Assembly (NCBI RefSeq): GCF_003605575.1
Contig: NZ_QKNY01000004.1
Location: 124,001-188,000 of the forward strand
Length of the DNA: 64,000 nucleotides
Source of the DNA: Halonotius aquaticus
Lineage (GTDB): Archaea; Halobacteriota; Halobacteria; Halobacteriales; Haloferacaceae
Reading direction: 5' to 3'
Shown: positions 17,790-27,232 of the stretch, one piece after another
How positions within the stretch are numbered: position 1 is the stretch's first letter
How the letters are laid out: every line of letters begins with the position of its first letter
Notes under the pieces: generated by a model
Database searches by the model: none
What the model was told of the DNA's origin: nothing
What the model saw: the letters and a program-made list of their open reading frames with translations, nothing else
Translations under genes and position numbers: made by a program

Positions 17790-19541
17790 ATGCGAAACGC
17801 GAAAATCGTCTGTACGCTCGGGCCAGCCTCCAGCGACACGGAGACAATTCGTGCGCTGAACGAGGCGGGAATGTCCGTCGCCCGGCTCAACGCGAGCCAC
17901 GGTTCGACGGAGCACCGAGCGACAGTCATCGACCGCGTCCGGGAGGTCGACGCCGAGGGCGACCGCTCGCTCGCGCTGATGGTCGATCTCAAAGGGCCGG
18001 AAGTGCGAACCGCCGAGATCGACGGCCACGTCGAGCTCGAAGCGGGCTCGGAGGTCGTCTTCGCGCCGGGCGATACCGCGACCCCCGAGCGGGTCGGCCT
18101 CTCGGTATCGATCAAAGGCGTCGGCGAAGGCGATCGGATCCTGCTGGACGACGGCCGGATCGAAGCCACCGTCACCAACGTCGACGGCGAGGAGGTCACC
18201 GCCAAGATCGCCAACGGCGGCAAGCTCCAAAGTCGAAAGGGCGTCAACATCCCGGGTGTCGACCTCGATATCAATCTCATCACCCCCGGCGACAAACAGG
18301 AGCTCAAACTCGCCGCCGACAAGGAGGCCGACTTCGTCGCCGCTAGCTTCGTCCGCGACGGCGAGGACGTGTATGCTATCGCCGACAAACTCGAAGAGTT
18401 TGGCGCGGACATCCCTGTCGTTGCCAAGATCGAACGCGCCGGCGCGGTCGAAAACCTCGATTCGATCATCAGCGCGGCCGACGGCGTCATGGTCGCCCGC
18501 GGCGATCTCGGGGTTGAGTGCCCGCTTGAGGATATCCCGATGATCCAGAAACGGATCATCAAGAAATGCGTCAACAACGGCGTGCCGGTTATCACGGCAA
18601 CCGAGATGCTGGACTCGATGATCGGCAACCGGCGGCCGACACGAGCCGAGGCTTCCGACGTTGCCAACGCCGTGCTCGATGGCACCGACGCGGTCATGCT
18701 CTCCGGGGAAACTGCTATCGGCGACCACCCGGTTCGAGTTGTCGAGACGATGGCCAACATCGTCAGCCGCGTCGAGTCAACCGACGAGTACGCCGAAACT
18801 GTCGAACAGCGCGTCCCTGCCGCCAGTGATCGCTCCCGCACCGAGCCGCTGGCGCGGTCGGCCCGCTATCTCGCCCGTGATATCGGTGCGGCCGCCATCG
18901 TCGCCGCCAGTGAATCCGGCTACACTGCCCGGAAGGCCGCGAAGTTCCGACCACCAGTACCCGTCGTCGCCACCACGCCGAACGATCGGGTGCGTCGCCA
19001 ACTCGCCTTGGTCTGGGGCGTCACCCCACAGTATCACCAGTACGAAGCGGACGCCGACACCATCCTCGAAAGCAGCGTCCAGGCGGCGATCAGTGCTGGG
19101 GCGGCCAAAAGCGGCGAGACCGTTGTCGCCATCTCCGGGCTGTTCTCGGAGGTCGAAGGGGCCAACACAACCAACATGCTGAAAGTCCACATCGCCGCCG
19201 AGAAGGTCGCCAGCGGCAAATCCATCACTGGTGGCCGAGCGTCGGGCCCGCTGGCGCGGATCACCGACGGCGATCTCTCGACTGTTCCCGAGGGCGCGAT
19301 TCTCTCGCTTTCGGCTGATTTCGACGGCGAGTTCACCGGCGATGTCAAGCAGATCGCCGGCATCATCGATGGCCGCGGTGGACTCACCGGCTACCCCGCC
19401 GTCGTCGCCCGCGAGTTGGGGATTCCGATGCTCAGCGATGCCACCGTTCCGGACTCAATCGCTGACGGCGAGACGATCAGCATCGATGCCGAACGCGGGA
19501 TCGTCTTCGATGGCGATGTGCTGCAGTCGACGCCGCGCTAA
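17790..19541 (+). CDS. pyk: Pyruvate kinase with C-terminal PEP-utiliser-like domain
   Basis: A 583-residue glycolytic enzyme converting PEP and ADP to pyruvate and ATP. Signature features are IVCTLGPAS at the N-terminus, the substrate-Mg region AKIERAGAVENLD and MVARGDLGVE, and the ITATEMLDSM stretch. Residues about 480-583 form an added PEP-synthase/PPDK-like mobile domain. Its normally phosphorylated His is missing: the usual TSH is TGY here (Tyr535), so the extension cannot carry out phospho-histidine transfer and is probably structural or regulatory. The start at 17790 is fixed by promoter spacing and the conserved N-terminus. Confidence 0.95.
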   Translation: MRNAKIVCTLGPASSDTETIRALNEAGMSVARLNASHGSTEHRATVIDRVREVDAEGDRSLALMVDLKGPEVRTAEIDGHVELEAGSEVVFAPGDTATPERVGLSVSIKGVGEGDRILLDDGRIEATVTNVDGEEVTAKIANGGKLQSRKGVNIPGVDLDINLITPGDKQELKLAADKEADFVAASFVRDGEDVYAIADKLEEFGADIPVVAKIERAGAVENLDSIISAADGVMVARGDLGVECPLEDIPMIQKRIIKKCVNNGVPVITATEMLDSMIGNRRPTRAEASDVANAVLDGTDAVMLSGETAIGDHPVRVVETMANIVSRVESTDEYAETVEQRVPAASDRSRTEPLARSARYLARDIGAAAIVAASESGYTARKAAKFRPPVPVVATTPNDRVRRQLALVWGVTPQYHQYEADADTILESSVQAAISAGAAKSGETVVAISGLFSEVEGANTTNMLKVHIAAEKVASGKSITGGRASGPLARITDGDLSTVPEGAILSLSADFDGEFTGDVKQIAGIIDGRGGLTGYPAVVARELGIPMLSDATVPDSIADGETISIDAERGIVFDGDVLQSTPR

Positions 19542-19613
19542 CCCTGTCGATCACCACGCCGGTACTGTCACCGTTGAGACAAGGGTTATTATTCTCCCAC
19601 CCGTTGTCACGAT

Positions 19614-19817
19614 ATGGCCGATCCCGTCGACAGCGATGTCGAGTCTCCAGCCGACGACGACAGCGAGTGGCAGTTTTCGATCGATGCTGTCGGCCCCGAT
19701 GCTGAGGACGATCCCGACGACACCATCATCGAACCCGAATCGATCTCACTGGAGCATGCAACCTTCGTCGTGCTTGGTGTGCTGTTGACACTTGGCGTCG
19801 TCGTTACCGGCTTGTAA
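19614..19817 (+). CDS. Small acidic single-pass membrane protein
   Basis: A 67-residue protein with an acidic N-terminal half (about residues 1-46) and one C-terminal transmembrane helix (about 48-66, FVVLGVLLTLGVVVTGL). An AT-rich ggttattatt element precedes it. Similar short haloarchaeal proteins exist (I recall a DUF7312 group), but I cannot confirm the family. Function unknown. Confidence 0.6.
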   Translation: MADPVDSDVESPADDDSEWQFSIDAVGPDAEDDPDDTIIEPESISLEHATFVVLGVLLTLGVVVTGL

Positions 19818-19904
19818 GACTGTCATCGCCTGTTTTCGGTGTGTGCTGGTGGCGTCCACGTGGCCGTGTTCAAGGGTTAAATCCGTTGAACACATATGGG
19901 GTGT

Positions 19905-20513
19905 ATGGTCGTGTTGATCACGGAGTTCATCAGCCCGGAGGCGGTGCCGCTACTGTTGGTGACCGCCGGGCTGTTGCTCTCGTTGGCGGAAGCCCTCGCG
20001 CCGGGTGCGAACTTCGTTGTCGTCGGCATCGGGCTCCTCGGCGCGGGGCTGGTCGGGTTGTTGTTCCCGTTTCTTGGGCCGTTTGCGCTCGGCTTGTTCG
20101 TGCTGTTGTTCGGGATTATTGCCTTCTACGTCTACCACGAACTCGATCTCTACGGTGGGAAGGGCCAAGCCCAGACGAGTGACTCCGAGACGCTGCAGGG
20201 GATGACCGGCCGGGTTACCGAACGGGTGACGCCGACCGGCGGCGAGGTCAAACTCCAAGGCGGCGGCTTCAACCCCTTTTATTCGGCGCGGTCGATGGAC
20301 GGCGAGATCCCTGAAGGGGCCGACGTGATGGTGATTGACCCCGGCGGCGGTAACGTCGTCACCGTTGAATCGCTCGAAACCATCGAGGATGACATTGACC
20401 GGCAGTTGGCTGCGGGCCGCGAAGAGGGTGTGCAGGATGAGTCCGCCGCGGCGGCGTTTGCGGCTGAACACGCCGACAGCGCGGCCGCCACAGAGACTGA
20501 CGCTGAGCGGTAA
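19905..20513 (+). CDS. NfeD family membrane protein
   Basis: A protein of about 202 residues. An N-terminal membrane region with three to four helices (to about residue 80) is followed by an NfeD-type OB-fold (TGRVTERVTPTGGEVKLQGG to about residue 150) and an acidic tail. NfeD proteins partner with stomatin/SPFH proteins in membrane microdomains, and the very next gene is an SPFH protein. An aagggttaaatc box about 27 bases upstream favours the ATG at 19905 over 19896. Confidence 0.85.
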   Translation: MVVLITEFISPEAVPLLLVTAGLLLSLAEALAPGANFVVVGIGLLGAGLVGLLFPFLGPFALGLFVLLFGIIAFYVYHELDLYGGKGQAQTSDSETLQGMTGRVTERVTPTGGEVKLQGGGFNPFYSARSMDGEIPEGADVMVIDPGGGNVVTVESLETIEDDIDRQLAAGREEGVQDESAAAAFAAEHADSAAATETDAER

Positions 20514-20572
20514 TCCTCCCAGATAGGGCCACGAAGCCAACCCTTATTGGGGTCTCAACCCAACGTCATGTT

Positions 20573-21727
20573 ATGGATCCGCTTGTCCTCCAACTGCAGT
20601 TGACGACCCTTGCTGTCGGGCTGTTGTTCCTGACAGTCGTCGCTGTGACGATCTGGCAGACCGTCGAGATCGTCGACGCCTACGAGAAAGAGGCGCTCAC
20701 GGTCTTCGGCGAGTACCGGAAGCTGCTTGAACCGGGGTTCAACCTCATTCCGCCGTTTGTCTCCCGTACCTACGCGTTCGATATGCGTACCCAAACGCTG
20801 GACGTGCCGCGACAGGAGGCGATCACCCGGGACAACTCACCCGTCACCGCCGACGCCGTCGTCTACATCAAGGTGATGGACGCCAAGAAGGCGTTCCTCG
20901 AAGTGGACAACTACAAGAAGGCGGTCTCCAACCTCGCCCAGACGACACTGCGGGCCGTGCTGGGCGATATGGAACTTGACGACACGCTCAACAAACGCCA
21001 AGAGATCAACTCGAAGATCCGCAAAGAACTCGACGAACCCACCGACGAGTGGGGGATTCGTGTCGAGAGCGTCGAGGTGCGTGAGGTCAACCCCTCGAAG
21101 GACGTCCAGCAGGCGATGGAGCAACAGACCTCCGCCGAACGTCGCCGCCGTGCGATGATTCTTGAAGCACAGGGAGAACGCCGCAGTGCCGTCGAAACCG
21201 CCGAGGGTGACAAACAAAGCGACATCATCCGCGCCCAGGGTGAGAAACAAAGTCAGATCCTCGAAGCACAGGGTGATGCGATCTCGACTGTCCTGCGTGC
21301 AAAATCCGCCGAGGCGATGGGCGAACGCGCGATCATCGAACGCGGCATGGAATCGCTCGAACGCATCGGCCAAGGCGAGTCCTCGACGTTCATCCTCCCG
21401 CAGGAGCTCACCTCGCTGGTCGGTCGCTACGGCAAACAGCTTACCGGCAGCGATGTCCAAGAGAGCGAAGGGCTCGAAGGCAAGGAGTTCGACGCAGAGA
21501 CCCGGAAGATGCTCGGGCTCGACGATATCGACGAGATCCTCGGCGAGATCGATCAAGCCGCCGAGATGGATATCGAACAGCTCGAACAGGAGGCCGAACA
21601 GATCAAATCCGGCGAGGCTGACATCGCTGGCGGCGAGGCCGATGTTGGCGAGCCGGATATTCCGGAGCCGGATCTCGATGAACCGGTCGACGACGAGGAA
21701 CTCGTCACCGAAGAAGAGACCGAGTAG
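20573..21727 (+). CDS. Stomatin/prohibitin-like SPFH protein
   Basis: A 384-residue protein with one N-terminal membrane helix (about residues 10-30), an SPFH/Band 7 domain (about 35-210) and a long coiled region. That region contains an imperfect repeat of EAQGERRSA, RAQGEKQSQ and EAQGDAIST, as in stomatins that oligomerise on the membrane. The last 80 or so residues are Glu/Asp-rich with repeated GEADI, GEADV, EPDIPEPDLDEP units. It forms a conserved pair with the NfeD gene 59 bases upstream. Confidence 0.9.
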   Translation: MDPLVLQLQLTTLAVGLLFLTVVAVTIWQTVEIVDAYEKEALTVFGEYRKLLEPGFNLIPPFVSRTYAFDMRTQTLDVPRQEAITRDNSPVTADAVVYIKVMDAKKAFLEVDNYKKAVSNLAQTTLRAVLGDMELDDTLNKRQEINSKIRKELDEPTDEWGIRVESVEVREVNPSKDVQQAMEQQTSAERRRRAMILEAQGERRSAVETAEGDKQSDIIRAQGEKQSQILEAQGDAISTVLRAKSAEAMGERAIIERGMESLERIGQGESSTFILPQELTSLVGRYGKQLTGSDVQESEGLEGKEFDAETRKMLGLDDIDEILGEIDQAAEMDIEQLEQEAEQIKSGEADIAGGEADVGEPDIPEPDLDEPVDDEELVTEEETE

Positions 21728-21757
21728 CGCGGATTGACGCCTGCTCGTCGGTATTTT

Positions 21758-22492
21758 TCACGACTGATTCGGATACAGCCGTTGTGAAAGCAACTCAATC
21801 CCATCGATCAGTTTGGGGCTCGGCTGATTCAGCAGTGAGTCGTCGACAACGTGGACTTCAGCATCTAGTGACCACCCGCGCTCTTGCAGTCGATCAGCGG
21901 ACACGCTGTCGCCGGTGCCACAGATATGCAACACAGCGTGGTCGGGGTCGGTCTCGGCGACAGCCTCATGATCGACCTCCTGTGAGCGATCACCCGGGTC
22001 GACGAAGGGGTAGCGACCACCCGCGGCGTCGACCGCATCGGGCACCCAGTTGCCGGCGGCCATCGGCGGGTCTGACCACTCCTCGCAGTAGACAACCGGC
22101 CCGTCGTCGCTACCGACGGTTTCGGAAACAGCGTCGAGTCGCTGTCGGCAGTCGGCGACCAACTGCTCGCCGGCGTCGTCGACACCGGCAGCCGCGGCTA
22201 GCGATTTGAAGCCCGCCAGCACCGCATCAAGTCGGCTCGGCTCGTGGTGGTGGACGCGATGGCCGCGTTCCTGTAGCGCATCGCGGATCTCTCGTTGGAG
22301 GCCGTCGCTGGTACAGACGAGATCAGGGTCAAGGTCGGCGACTGTTTCGTAATCGGGGTTTAGCCAGCCGCCGACTGTTGGTCGGTCGAGTTCGCAGTGT
22401 GCGGTGACACCAACGACACGATCGGCGACGCCGAGAGCTGCAAGTGTGGCCGTTGCGCTCGGCGCCAGCGAGACGATCCGCGGCTGTTCCAT
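21758..22492 (-). CDS. btuF: Periplasmic-binding-protein-fold cobalamin/heme-type ABC binding protein (BtuF-like)
   Basis: A 244-residue protein starting MEQPRIVSLAPSATATLAALG, the characteristic N-terminus of BtuF/FhuD-type class III binding proteins. ADLDPDLVCTSDG and EWSDPPMAAGNWVPDAV are further family marks; the latter matches archaeal BtuF-like proteins. There is no signal peptide or lipobox from this start, so it may act in the cytoplasm or be misassigned as a transporter component; no permease or ATPase is adjacent. A TATA-like box 27 bases upstream confirms the start at 22492. Confidence 0.82.
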   Translation of the reverse strand: MEQPRIVSLAPSATATLAALGVADRVVGVTAHCELDRPTVGGWLNPDYETVADLDPDLVCTSDGLQREIRDALQERGHRVHHHEPSRLDAVLAGFKSLAAAAGVDDAGEQLVADCRQRLDAVSETVGSDDGPVVYCEEWSDPPMAAGNWVPDAVDAAGGRYPFVDPGDRSQEVDHEAVAETDPDHAVLHICGTGDSVSADRLQERGWSLDAEVHVVDDSLLNQPSPKLIDGIELLSQRLYPNQS

Positions 22493-22512
22493 ACCCTTGT
22501 TGGGAGTGGAGG

Positions 22513-22524
22513 TTTCAAAATATG
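22513..22524 (-). promoter_or_regulatory. TATA-like box of the btuF-like gene
   Basis: The minus strand reads GCATATTTTGAA about 27 bases before ATG 22492, consistent with leaderless expression. Confidence 0.5.
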
Positions 22525-22637
22525 CTCGCTTTGTGAGTCGCTGCCATCCGTCGGACTCATATTGTGTTTCTGATACCAAACTATCAGGGTCATTCACCCA
22601 AATTCGGCCGGTAGCGATGCTGTCGCAAAACAATACC

Positions 22638-22650
22638 ACACTGCTTAAGT
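22638..22650 (+). promoter_or_regulatory. Possible TATA-like box of tfb
   Basis: A gcttaagtatc element about 70 bases before the tfb ATG would give a leader of roughly 45 bases. This is the best candidate in the 225-base gap. Confidence 0.35.
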
Positions 22651-22717
22651 ATCGGTCTGTCATTGTGTAGGAGACGATAGCTCCCCCGTTCGTCATCTCG
22701 CAGGGGGCCCTTAGACA

Positions 22718-23713
22718 ATGAGTGATCAAACCTTTACCAAGACGACCGATCGATCGCCCTCCAGAGAGCGGCAGCGTGGCACCGAGTCGACAACCGAAAC
22801 CGAGGACGAACAAGCCGGCCTGCGGTGCCCTGAGTGCAGCGGTAACGTCATCACCGACGACGAACACGGTGAAACCGTCTGTGACGACTGCGGGCTCGTC
22901 ATCACCGAAGACTCCGTCGACCGCGGCCCCGAGTGGCGGGCCTTCGATAGCGCCGAAAAAGACCAGAAGTCCCGCGTCGGCGCGCCGACAACGAACACGA
23001 TGCACGACAAGGGCCTGTCGACCAACATCGACTGGCGAAACAAGGACGCCTACGGCCGTTCGCTGGGCGCGCGACAACGCCAGAAGATGCAGCGGCTCCG
23101 CAAATGGAACGAGCGGTTCCGCACCCGCGACAGCAAGGAGCGCAACCTCAAACAGGCCCTCGGCGAGATCGACCGGATGGCGTCGGCGGTCGGCCTCCCC
23201 GACAACGTTCGTGAGACGGCGTCGGTCATCTACCGGCGCGCACTCGACGAGGATCTGCTGCCGGGTCGCTCAATCGAGGGCGTCTCGACCTCCTGTGTGT
23301 ACGCCGCCGCGCGGATGGCTGGCGTCCCGCGTAGCCTCGATGAGATCGCTGACGTGTCGCGAGTTGAGAAAAGCGAGATCGCACGTACCTACCGCTACGT
23401 GGTTCGGGAACTCTCACTTGAGGTGCGGCCCGCCGATCCCGAGCAGTACGTCCCACGGTTTGCCTCCTCGCTGGAGCTTTCCGAGGAATCCGAAATGCGA
23501 GCAAAACAGCTGCTGAAAAACGCCAAAGAGCAGGGCGTCCACAGCGGCAAATCGCCGGTTGGCCTGGCTGCCGCCGCGGTGTATGCGGCCGCGCTCCTGA
23601 CGAACGAAAAGACGACCCAGGCCGCGGTTTCGGAGGTTGCTGATATCTCCGAGGTTACGATCCGCAACCGGTATCACGAGCTGCTGGAAGCTGAAGAAGA
23701 GATGCTGGTCTAA
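22718..23713 (+). CDS. tfb: Transcription initiation factor TFB
   Basis: A 331-residue TFIIB homologue recruiting RNA polymerase to TBP-bound promoters. An N-terminal zinc ribbon has Cys37, Cys40, Cys55 and Cys58. The B-reader/linker region is around residues 75-105 (GPEWRAF). Two cyclin-fold repeats follow (about 130-210 and 225-315); a C-terminal recognition helix (TIRNRYHEL) would contact the BRE. Haloarchaea carry several tfb genes, so this is one of a set and its specialisation is not predictable. Confidence 0.95.
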   Translation: MSDQTFTKTTDRSPSRERQRGTESTTETEDEQAGLRCPECSGNVITDDEHGETVCDDCGLVITEDSVDRGPEWRAFDSAEKDQKSRVGAPTTNTMHDKGLSTNIDWRNKDAYGRSLGARQRQKMQRLRKWNERFRTRDSKERNLKQALGEIDRMASAVGLPDNVRETASVIYRRALDEDLLPGRSIEGVSTSCVYAAARMAGVPRSLDEIADVSRVEKSEIARTYRYVVRELSLEVRPADPEQYVPRFASSLELSEESEMRAKQLLKNAKEQGVHSGKSPVGLAAAAVYAAALLTNEKTTQAAVSEVADISEVTIRNRYHELLEAEEEMLV

Positions 23714-23766
23714 GCGGTCTGTCGTCCCGATCAGCGGTCGGTCGTCAGTGCTGTGATTGCTGGTGT

Positions 23767-23783
23767 GTTATTTTTCAGTTTTG
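23767..23783 (+). terminator. T-rich terminator after tfb
   Basis: A gttatttttcagttttg tract lies about 55 bases after the tfb stop, between two convergent genes; archaeal termination typically uses such T-runs. Confidence 0.4.
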
Positions 23784-23805
23784 ACGAGCGCATCGAGTGG
23801 CCTCG

Positions 23806-24537
23806 TTACGGTGCAACCGTGAGATACGTTCTGTCGAGGTGGTCGCCGATGCTATCGACGATCTCGGGATCATCGCTCCAGAAGCCATAAAAATAGTTTG
23901 GCGCCTGCTCGGTCGCCAGTAACGCCGTTTTGTAGCTGTCATCGCCGTTGCCATCGAAGACGACAAACCACGACTCGCCGATCTCGGTAGTCGCTTCGGT
24001 GTGATGGGTAAGCCCATCAATTTCGACAGGCTTGCCCGGCATAGCGAAGGTGTGGATATCCAGCGACTGTGCGGCCAGTCGCTCATAACGGTCGGCCTGC
24101 TCGGTGAGTTTCGTGGGTTCCTGAAAGCCGGCGAGGAGACGGCCGCCGCCGACGCGGAGCGCGCGATCCTCGATCTCATGGGAGATGGTCACCATCTCGG
24201 CTTTGTCATAGGAGGTAAACGTCGTCTCCTTGAGATGCTGGAGGATCTCATGGTAGTCGGTGTCATCGATCCCGATCCCTGTCTCGCGAAGGCCGCCACC
24301 GGCCAGTAGCTCTTGGAGCTGTGTAACCGGCACCGAGGCTAATACCTCGCCGTTGAGCCGGAGGACGGCGACGTTTTCGGGCTCGCCGGAATGTGTCTGT
24401 TTGCCCGTGACAGCGACGTTCTGTGTCGAAAAGTAGTCCCTGAGGTCGGTGATGAGTGTGCTCCCGGCCGGCGGATTGAAGACCACGAGGGTCTTCTCCT
24501 TGTCTTTAACATATGTGATAACGTCTGCCAGGGACAT
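23806..24537 (-). CDS. DICT sensory domain protein
   Basis: A 243-residue soluble protein. The N-terminal half (KTLVVFNPPAG, YFSTQNVAVTG, NVAVLRLNGEVLASVPV) and the middle MVTISHEIEDRALRVGGG fit the DICT domain, a predicted sensor found with light- and signal-responsive modules. In haloarchaea DICT proteins often stand alone like this one. No output domain is seen. It is divergent from the uncharacterised gene at 24656. Ligand unknown. Confidence 0.75.
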   Translation of the reverse strand: MSLADVITYVKDKEKTLVVFNPPAGSTLITDLRDYFSTQNVAVTGKQTHSGEPENVAVLRLNGEVLASVPVTQLQELLAGGGLRETGIGIDDTDYHEILQHLKETTFTSYDKAEMVTISHEIEDRALRVGGGRLLAGFQEPTKLTEQADRYERLAAQSLDIHTFAMPGKPVEIDGLTHHTEATTEIGESWFVVFDGNGDDSYKTALLATEQAPNYFYGFWSDDPEIVDSIGDHLDRTYLTVAP

Positions 24538-24655
24538 ATCGATACTCCACCACCCGCAAGTAAATAGATTGCTCTCAGCGTGGATCGTGGTTTGCGAACA
24601 TATGTCAAGCTAATATGCATATCACTTATTATCTTCTCGCCCGAAGTTTACGGGT

Positions 24656-25276
24656 ATGACACGCTCACGCGACCGGGTCGTGGAAACAGACGCGGAGAAC
24701 CGGGCTACAACCACAGACGAGAAGCCGGGGGAGTCGTCGTCGGTTGCGTGGCGTGATCTCTCCACGAAAGCAGGTGCCGATCCTGCGTCGTCGCCGGCTG
24801 CCGATACGACGGTTGTGGCCGAGCCGACGGTCACCGACCGGATTCGGTCGCATGCGGGGTCGGCGTTGACCATCGAGACCGACAGGCTAACGGCTACGCT
24901 GGTCGGCGTGCCGAAGGTGTCGATCGCGGATCTCGTCTACAGCCACCACCGCGATGCGGTCGCCGATACGGGGGCGGTACACCACTGCGCCATGTTCGAT
25001 GTCGAAAACACCAGCGATGAGCGGCTCCATTGGCTGAGCCGTCGTACCACGTTCATCGGCAGCGACGGCTACACCTACGACCGAGCCCCTATCGCGCTGA
25101 ACTCCGCGGAGCTGGCGCCGGGCTGTCACACCAACCATGTTGTGATCGAACCGCGGTGCAGTGCGCGCGTGATCACACCGGTCGAACAGTTACCGCAGGG
25201 GGTCGACGTGGCGAAGGTGATCCACACCGTCGCGCTGACGAACGCGCCGAACCAGCGACTGACATACACGCTGTAA
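24656..25276 (+). CDS. Uncharacterised haloarchaeal protein
   Basis: A 206-residue protein not recognised by family. The first 65 residues are charged and low in complexity; residues about 70-206 look beta-rich with alternating hydrophobics (LTATLVGV, HCAMFDVENTSDE, TTFIGSDGYTY, HVVIEPRCSARVITPV). The latter resembles the general shape of small Ig-like DUF4352 domains, but without a signal peptide; that comparison is only structural guesswork. It has its own divergent promoter region with the DICT gene. Confidence 0.65.
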   Translation: MTRSRDRVVETDAENRATTTDEKPGESSSVAWRDLSTKAGADPASSPAADTTVVAEPTVTDRIRSHAGSALTIETDRLTATLVGVPKVSIADLVYSHHRDAVADTGAVHHCAMFDVENTSDERLHWLSRRTTFIGSDGYTYDRAPIALNSAELAPGCHTNHVVIEPRCSARVITPVEQLPQGVDVAKVIHTVALTNAPNQRLTYTL

Positions 25277-25312
25277 ACCGGCGTTGCACGGCGAGTTGCT
25301 GCTGTGGCTGTC

Positions 25313-27148
25313 TCATTTTCCGCTGCGATCGCTGTCAGTTGTGGTATCGACCGCATCGGTGTCTGTTGTGGTGTCGACCACATCGGTGTCGGCGGATGGT
25401 GCGTCATCGGTGTTTGCGTCGTCGCTGTCGATAATAATCTCGAAGCGCGCGCCGCCGGTTGAACTCTCCGCGAGAGTGATCCGCCAGTTGTGGGCGGCAA
25501 CGATCTCCGAGACGATACTCAGCCCAAAGCCGGTTCCCTCGCGGTTGGTCGTGTAGCCGGATTCAAAGACGTTGTCGCGTTTATCCGCCGGGATTCCGGG
25601 GCCGTCGTCTTCGACATAGAAGCCTGTCTCGGTGTCGAGTGCCCCGATCCGGATCGTCACGTCGCGTCCCCCGTGTTCGATCGCGTTCCGAAACAGATTC
25701 TCCAACAGCTGTTGGAGCCGGTCGGGATCGGCCTCGACGGTGAGGTCGTCGTCGACGACAAACGTGGCCGCTTTCCCCTCGACCATCGCCCAGCAGTTCT
25801 CGCCGATGGCTGCCAGCGAGACGCGCTCAAGTTCGTCGATCTCTTGGCCCTCCCGTGCTAACACGAGCAGGTCGTCGATCAGCGACTCCATTCGCTGTAA
25901 GGTTCGACTGAGTGTCTCGGCGGCGGTGTCGATGGTTTCCAGTGTGTCAGGAGTGAGCGGTTCGTAGCGGCCGTCGTCAGTTTGTGCCGCTGTCAGCAGC
26001 TCGTGGATGATCTCGCTGTTGCCCTGGGCGACGTTTAGGGGGTTTCGGAGGTCATGGGAGACCATGCCGGTGAACTGTTCGAGCCGTTCGTTTTGGGCTT
26101 CGAGCTGCCGGCGGTAGCGTTCTTGGGCGGTTACGTCGGTCAACACCAGGAGCCTGCCGAGTTGGACGCGGCTCGCGCTGAAGGGACTCGTTGTCGATTG
26201 GAAGTACCGCGTTTCGCCGTCGATCTCCAGTTCGATCACCGCCTCGTTGTTGGGGCACTGCGACAGCGTTGGTACCACGGTGGCAAGCTCCTCGCCCAGC
26301 CCGTCTTTGAGGGCCGGAAACAGCTCGGCGGCCCGGCGGTTGTAATCTCTGATCTCGTCGTCGTCACCGAGGACGACCACCGGGCTGTCGTACTGGCCGG
26401 CCAGCTGGATCGTCTCGAAGCGGTCGGTGTAGACGAACAGCACGCCGACCGCGAAGGCCGCGACGCCGAGTGCGGAGTAGGACATATCGATAACGTTCGG
26501 GCTGATCGAGCCAAGGATATCAAGGGCGACCGGCAGGGCCGTCAGGCCGACGAGGCCGACGAACGGGCGGGTGTCGTAATCGACCTGTGCGAACAGCTCG
26601 AAGAGCATGAAGATGCCCACCGTCGCCAGCGCGTAAGCCAATCCCATCGCCAGCCAGTGTAGCGTGCCGTGGTCGATCATCAGGTGGATAAACGGCGTTG
26701 TCGTCGGCGTTGCGGTGAAATATAGCCCGTGGATCGGGTTGGTGACCTTGATCGACACGATCACTAGATAGACGGCGATGGCGATCCGCCGGTAGGTCGG
26801 GTTATCGTGCAGCGAGCGGCCGGTGTAGGCCGAACAGAAGTACAGCCAGGGGCCAACCGTGCTGAGCCCGACGACAAGGCCGGCGATATAGAAGCCATAC
26901 TGGAGGCTCAGCGTCGGCGCGGCGAGATAGCCGACCTGTAGGGCGGCCCATACGCCGCTGATGGCGACGAGCGCGACCAGCCCGTTGCGGGTGTCATCGG
27001 CCGCGTTGATCGCCCGCGCTCGCGGGATAGCGGCAAAACAGATGACGGCAGCAAGGCTGAACGCGAGCACGTACGTCAAAAACGTAGGTGTCGGGAGCCC
27101 TGATCCGGCCAGCAGGCTCCCGCCTGCTCCAAGCAACTGAATCATCAA
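25313..27148 (-). CDS. Sensor histidine kinase with 7TM N-terminal domain and PAS
   Basis: A 611-residue kinase. Residues 1-245 contain seven hydrophobic segments of the His-kinase 7TM type. A PAS-like domain spans about 252-345. The dimerisation domain carries the phospho-acceptor His365 (VSHDLRNPLN). The ATPase domain has Asn488 (FRNAIEHG), DDGPGIP (514-520) and GTGFGLS (538-544). The C-terminus is low-complexity with repeats of VDTTTDTDA. No response regulator is directly adjacent; the HalX regulator at 30288 is the nearest on the other strand. The catalytic core closely resembles the kinase at 49382. Confidence 0.92.
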   Translation of the reverse strand: MMIQLLGAGGSLLAGSGLPTPTFLTYVLAFSLAAVICFAAIPRARAINAADDTRNGLVALVAISGVWAALQVGYLAAPTLSLQYGFYIAGLVVGLSTVGPWLYFCSAYTGRSLHDNPTYRRIAIAVYLVIVSIKVTNPIHGLYFTATPTTTPFIHLMIDHGTLHWLAMGLAYALATVGIFMLFELFAQVDYDTRPFVGLVGLTALPVALDILGSISPNVIDMSYSALGVAAFAVGVLFVYTDRFETIQLAGQYDSPVVVLGDDDEIRDYNRRAAELFPALKDGLGEELATVVPTLSQCPNNEAVIELEIDGETRYFQSTTSPFSASRVQLGRLLVLTDVTAQERYRRQLEAQNERLEQFTGMVSHDLRNPLNVAQGNSEIIHELLTAAQTDDGRYEPLTPDTLETIDTAAETLSRTLQRMESLIDDLLVLAREGQEIDELERVSLAAIGENCWAMVEGKAATFVVDDDLTVEADPDRLQQLLENLFRNAIEHGGRDVTIRIGALDTETGFYVEDDGPGIPADKRDNVFESGYTTNREGTGFGLSIVSEIVAAHNWRITLAESSTGGARFEIIIDSDDANTDDAPSADTDVVDTTTDTDAVDTTTDSDRSGK

Positions 27149-27232
27149 GATGGCTTACCAGAGGTGGACAGCAGGAATAAGCATAGTGGTCATCGTTCGG
27201 TCGGTGTCGACGGCGGCGGTTGGTGTCGGTCG

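Noticed and set aside
17627-18841. 404- and 356-codon minus-strand frames opposite pyk
   Set aside because: Both are antisense shadows of pyruvate kinase with low-complexity Ser/Arg or Asp composition.
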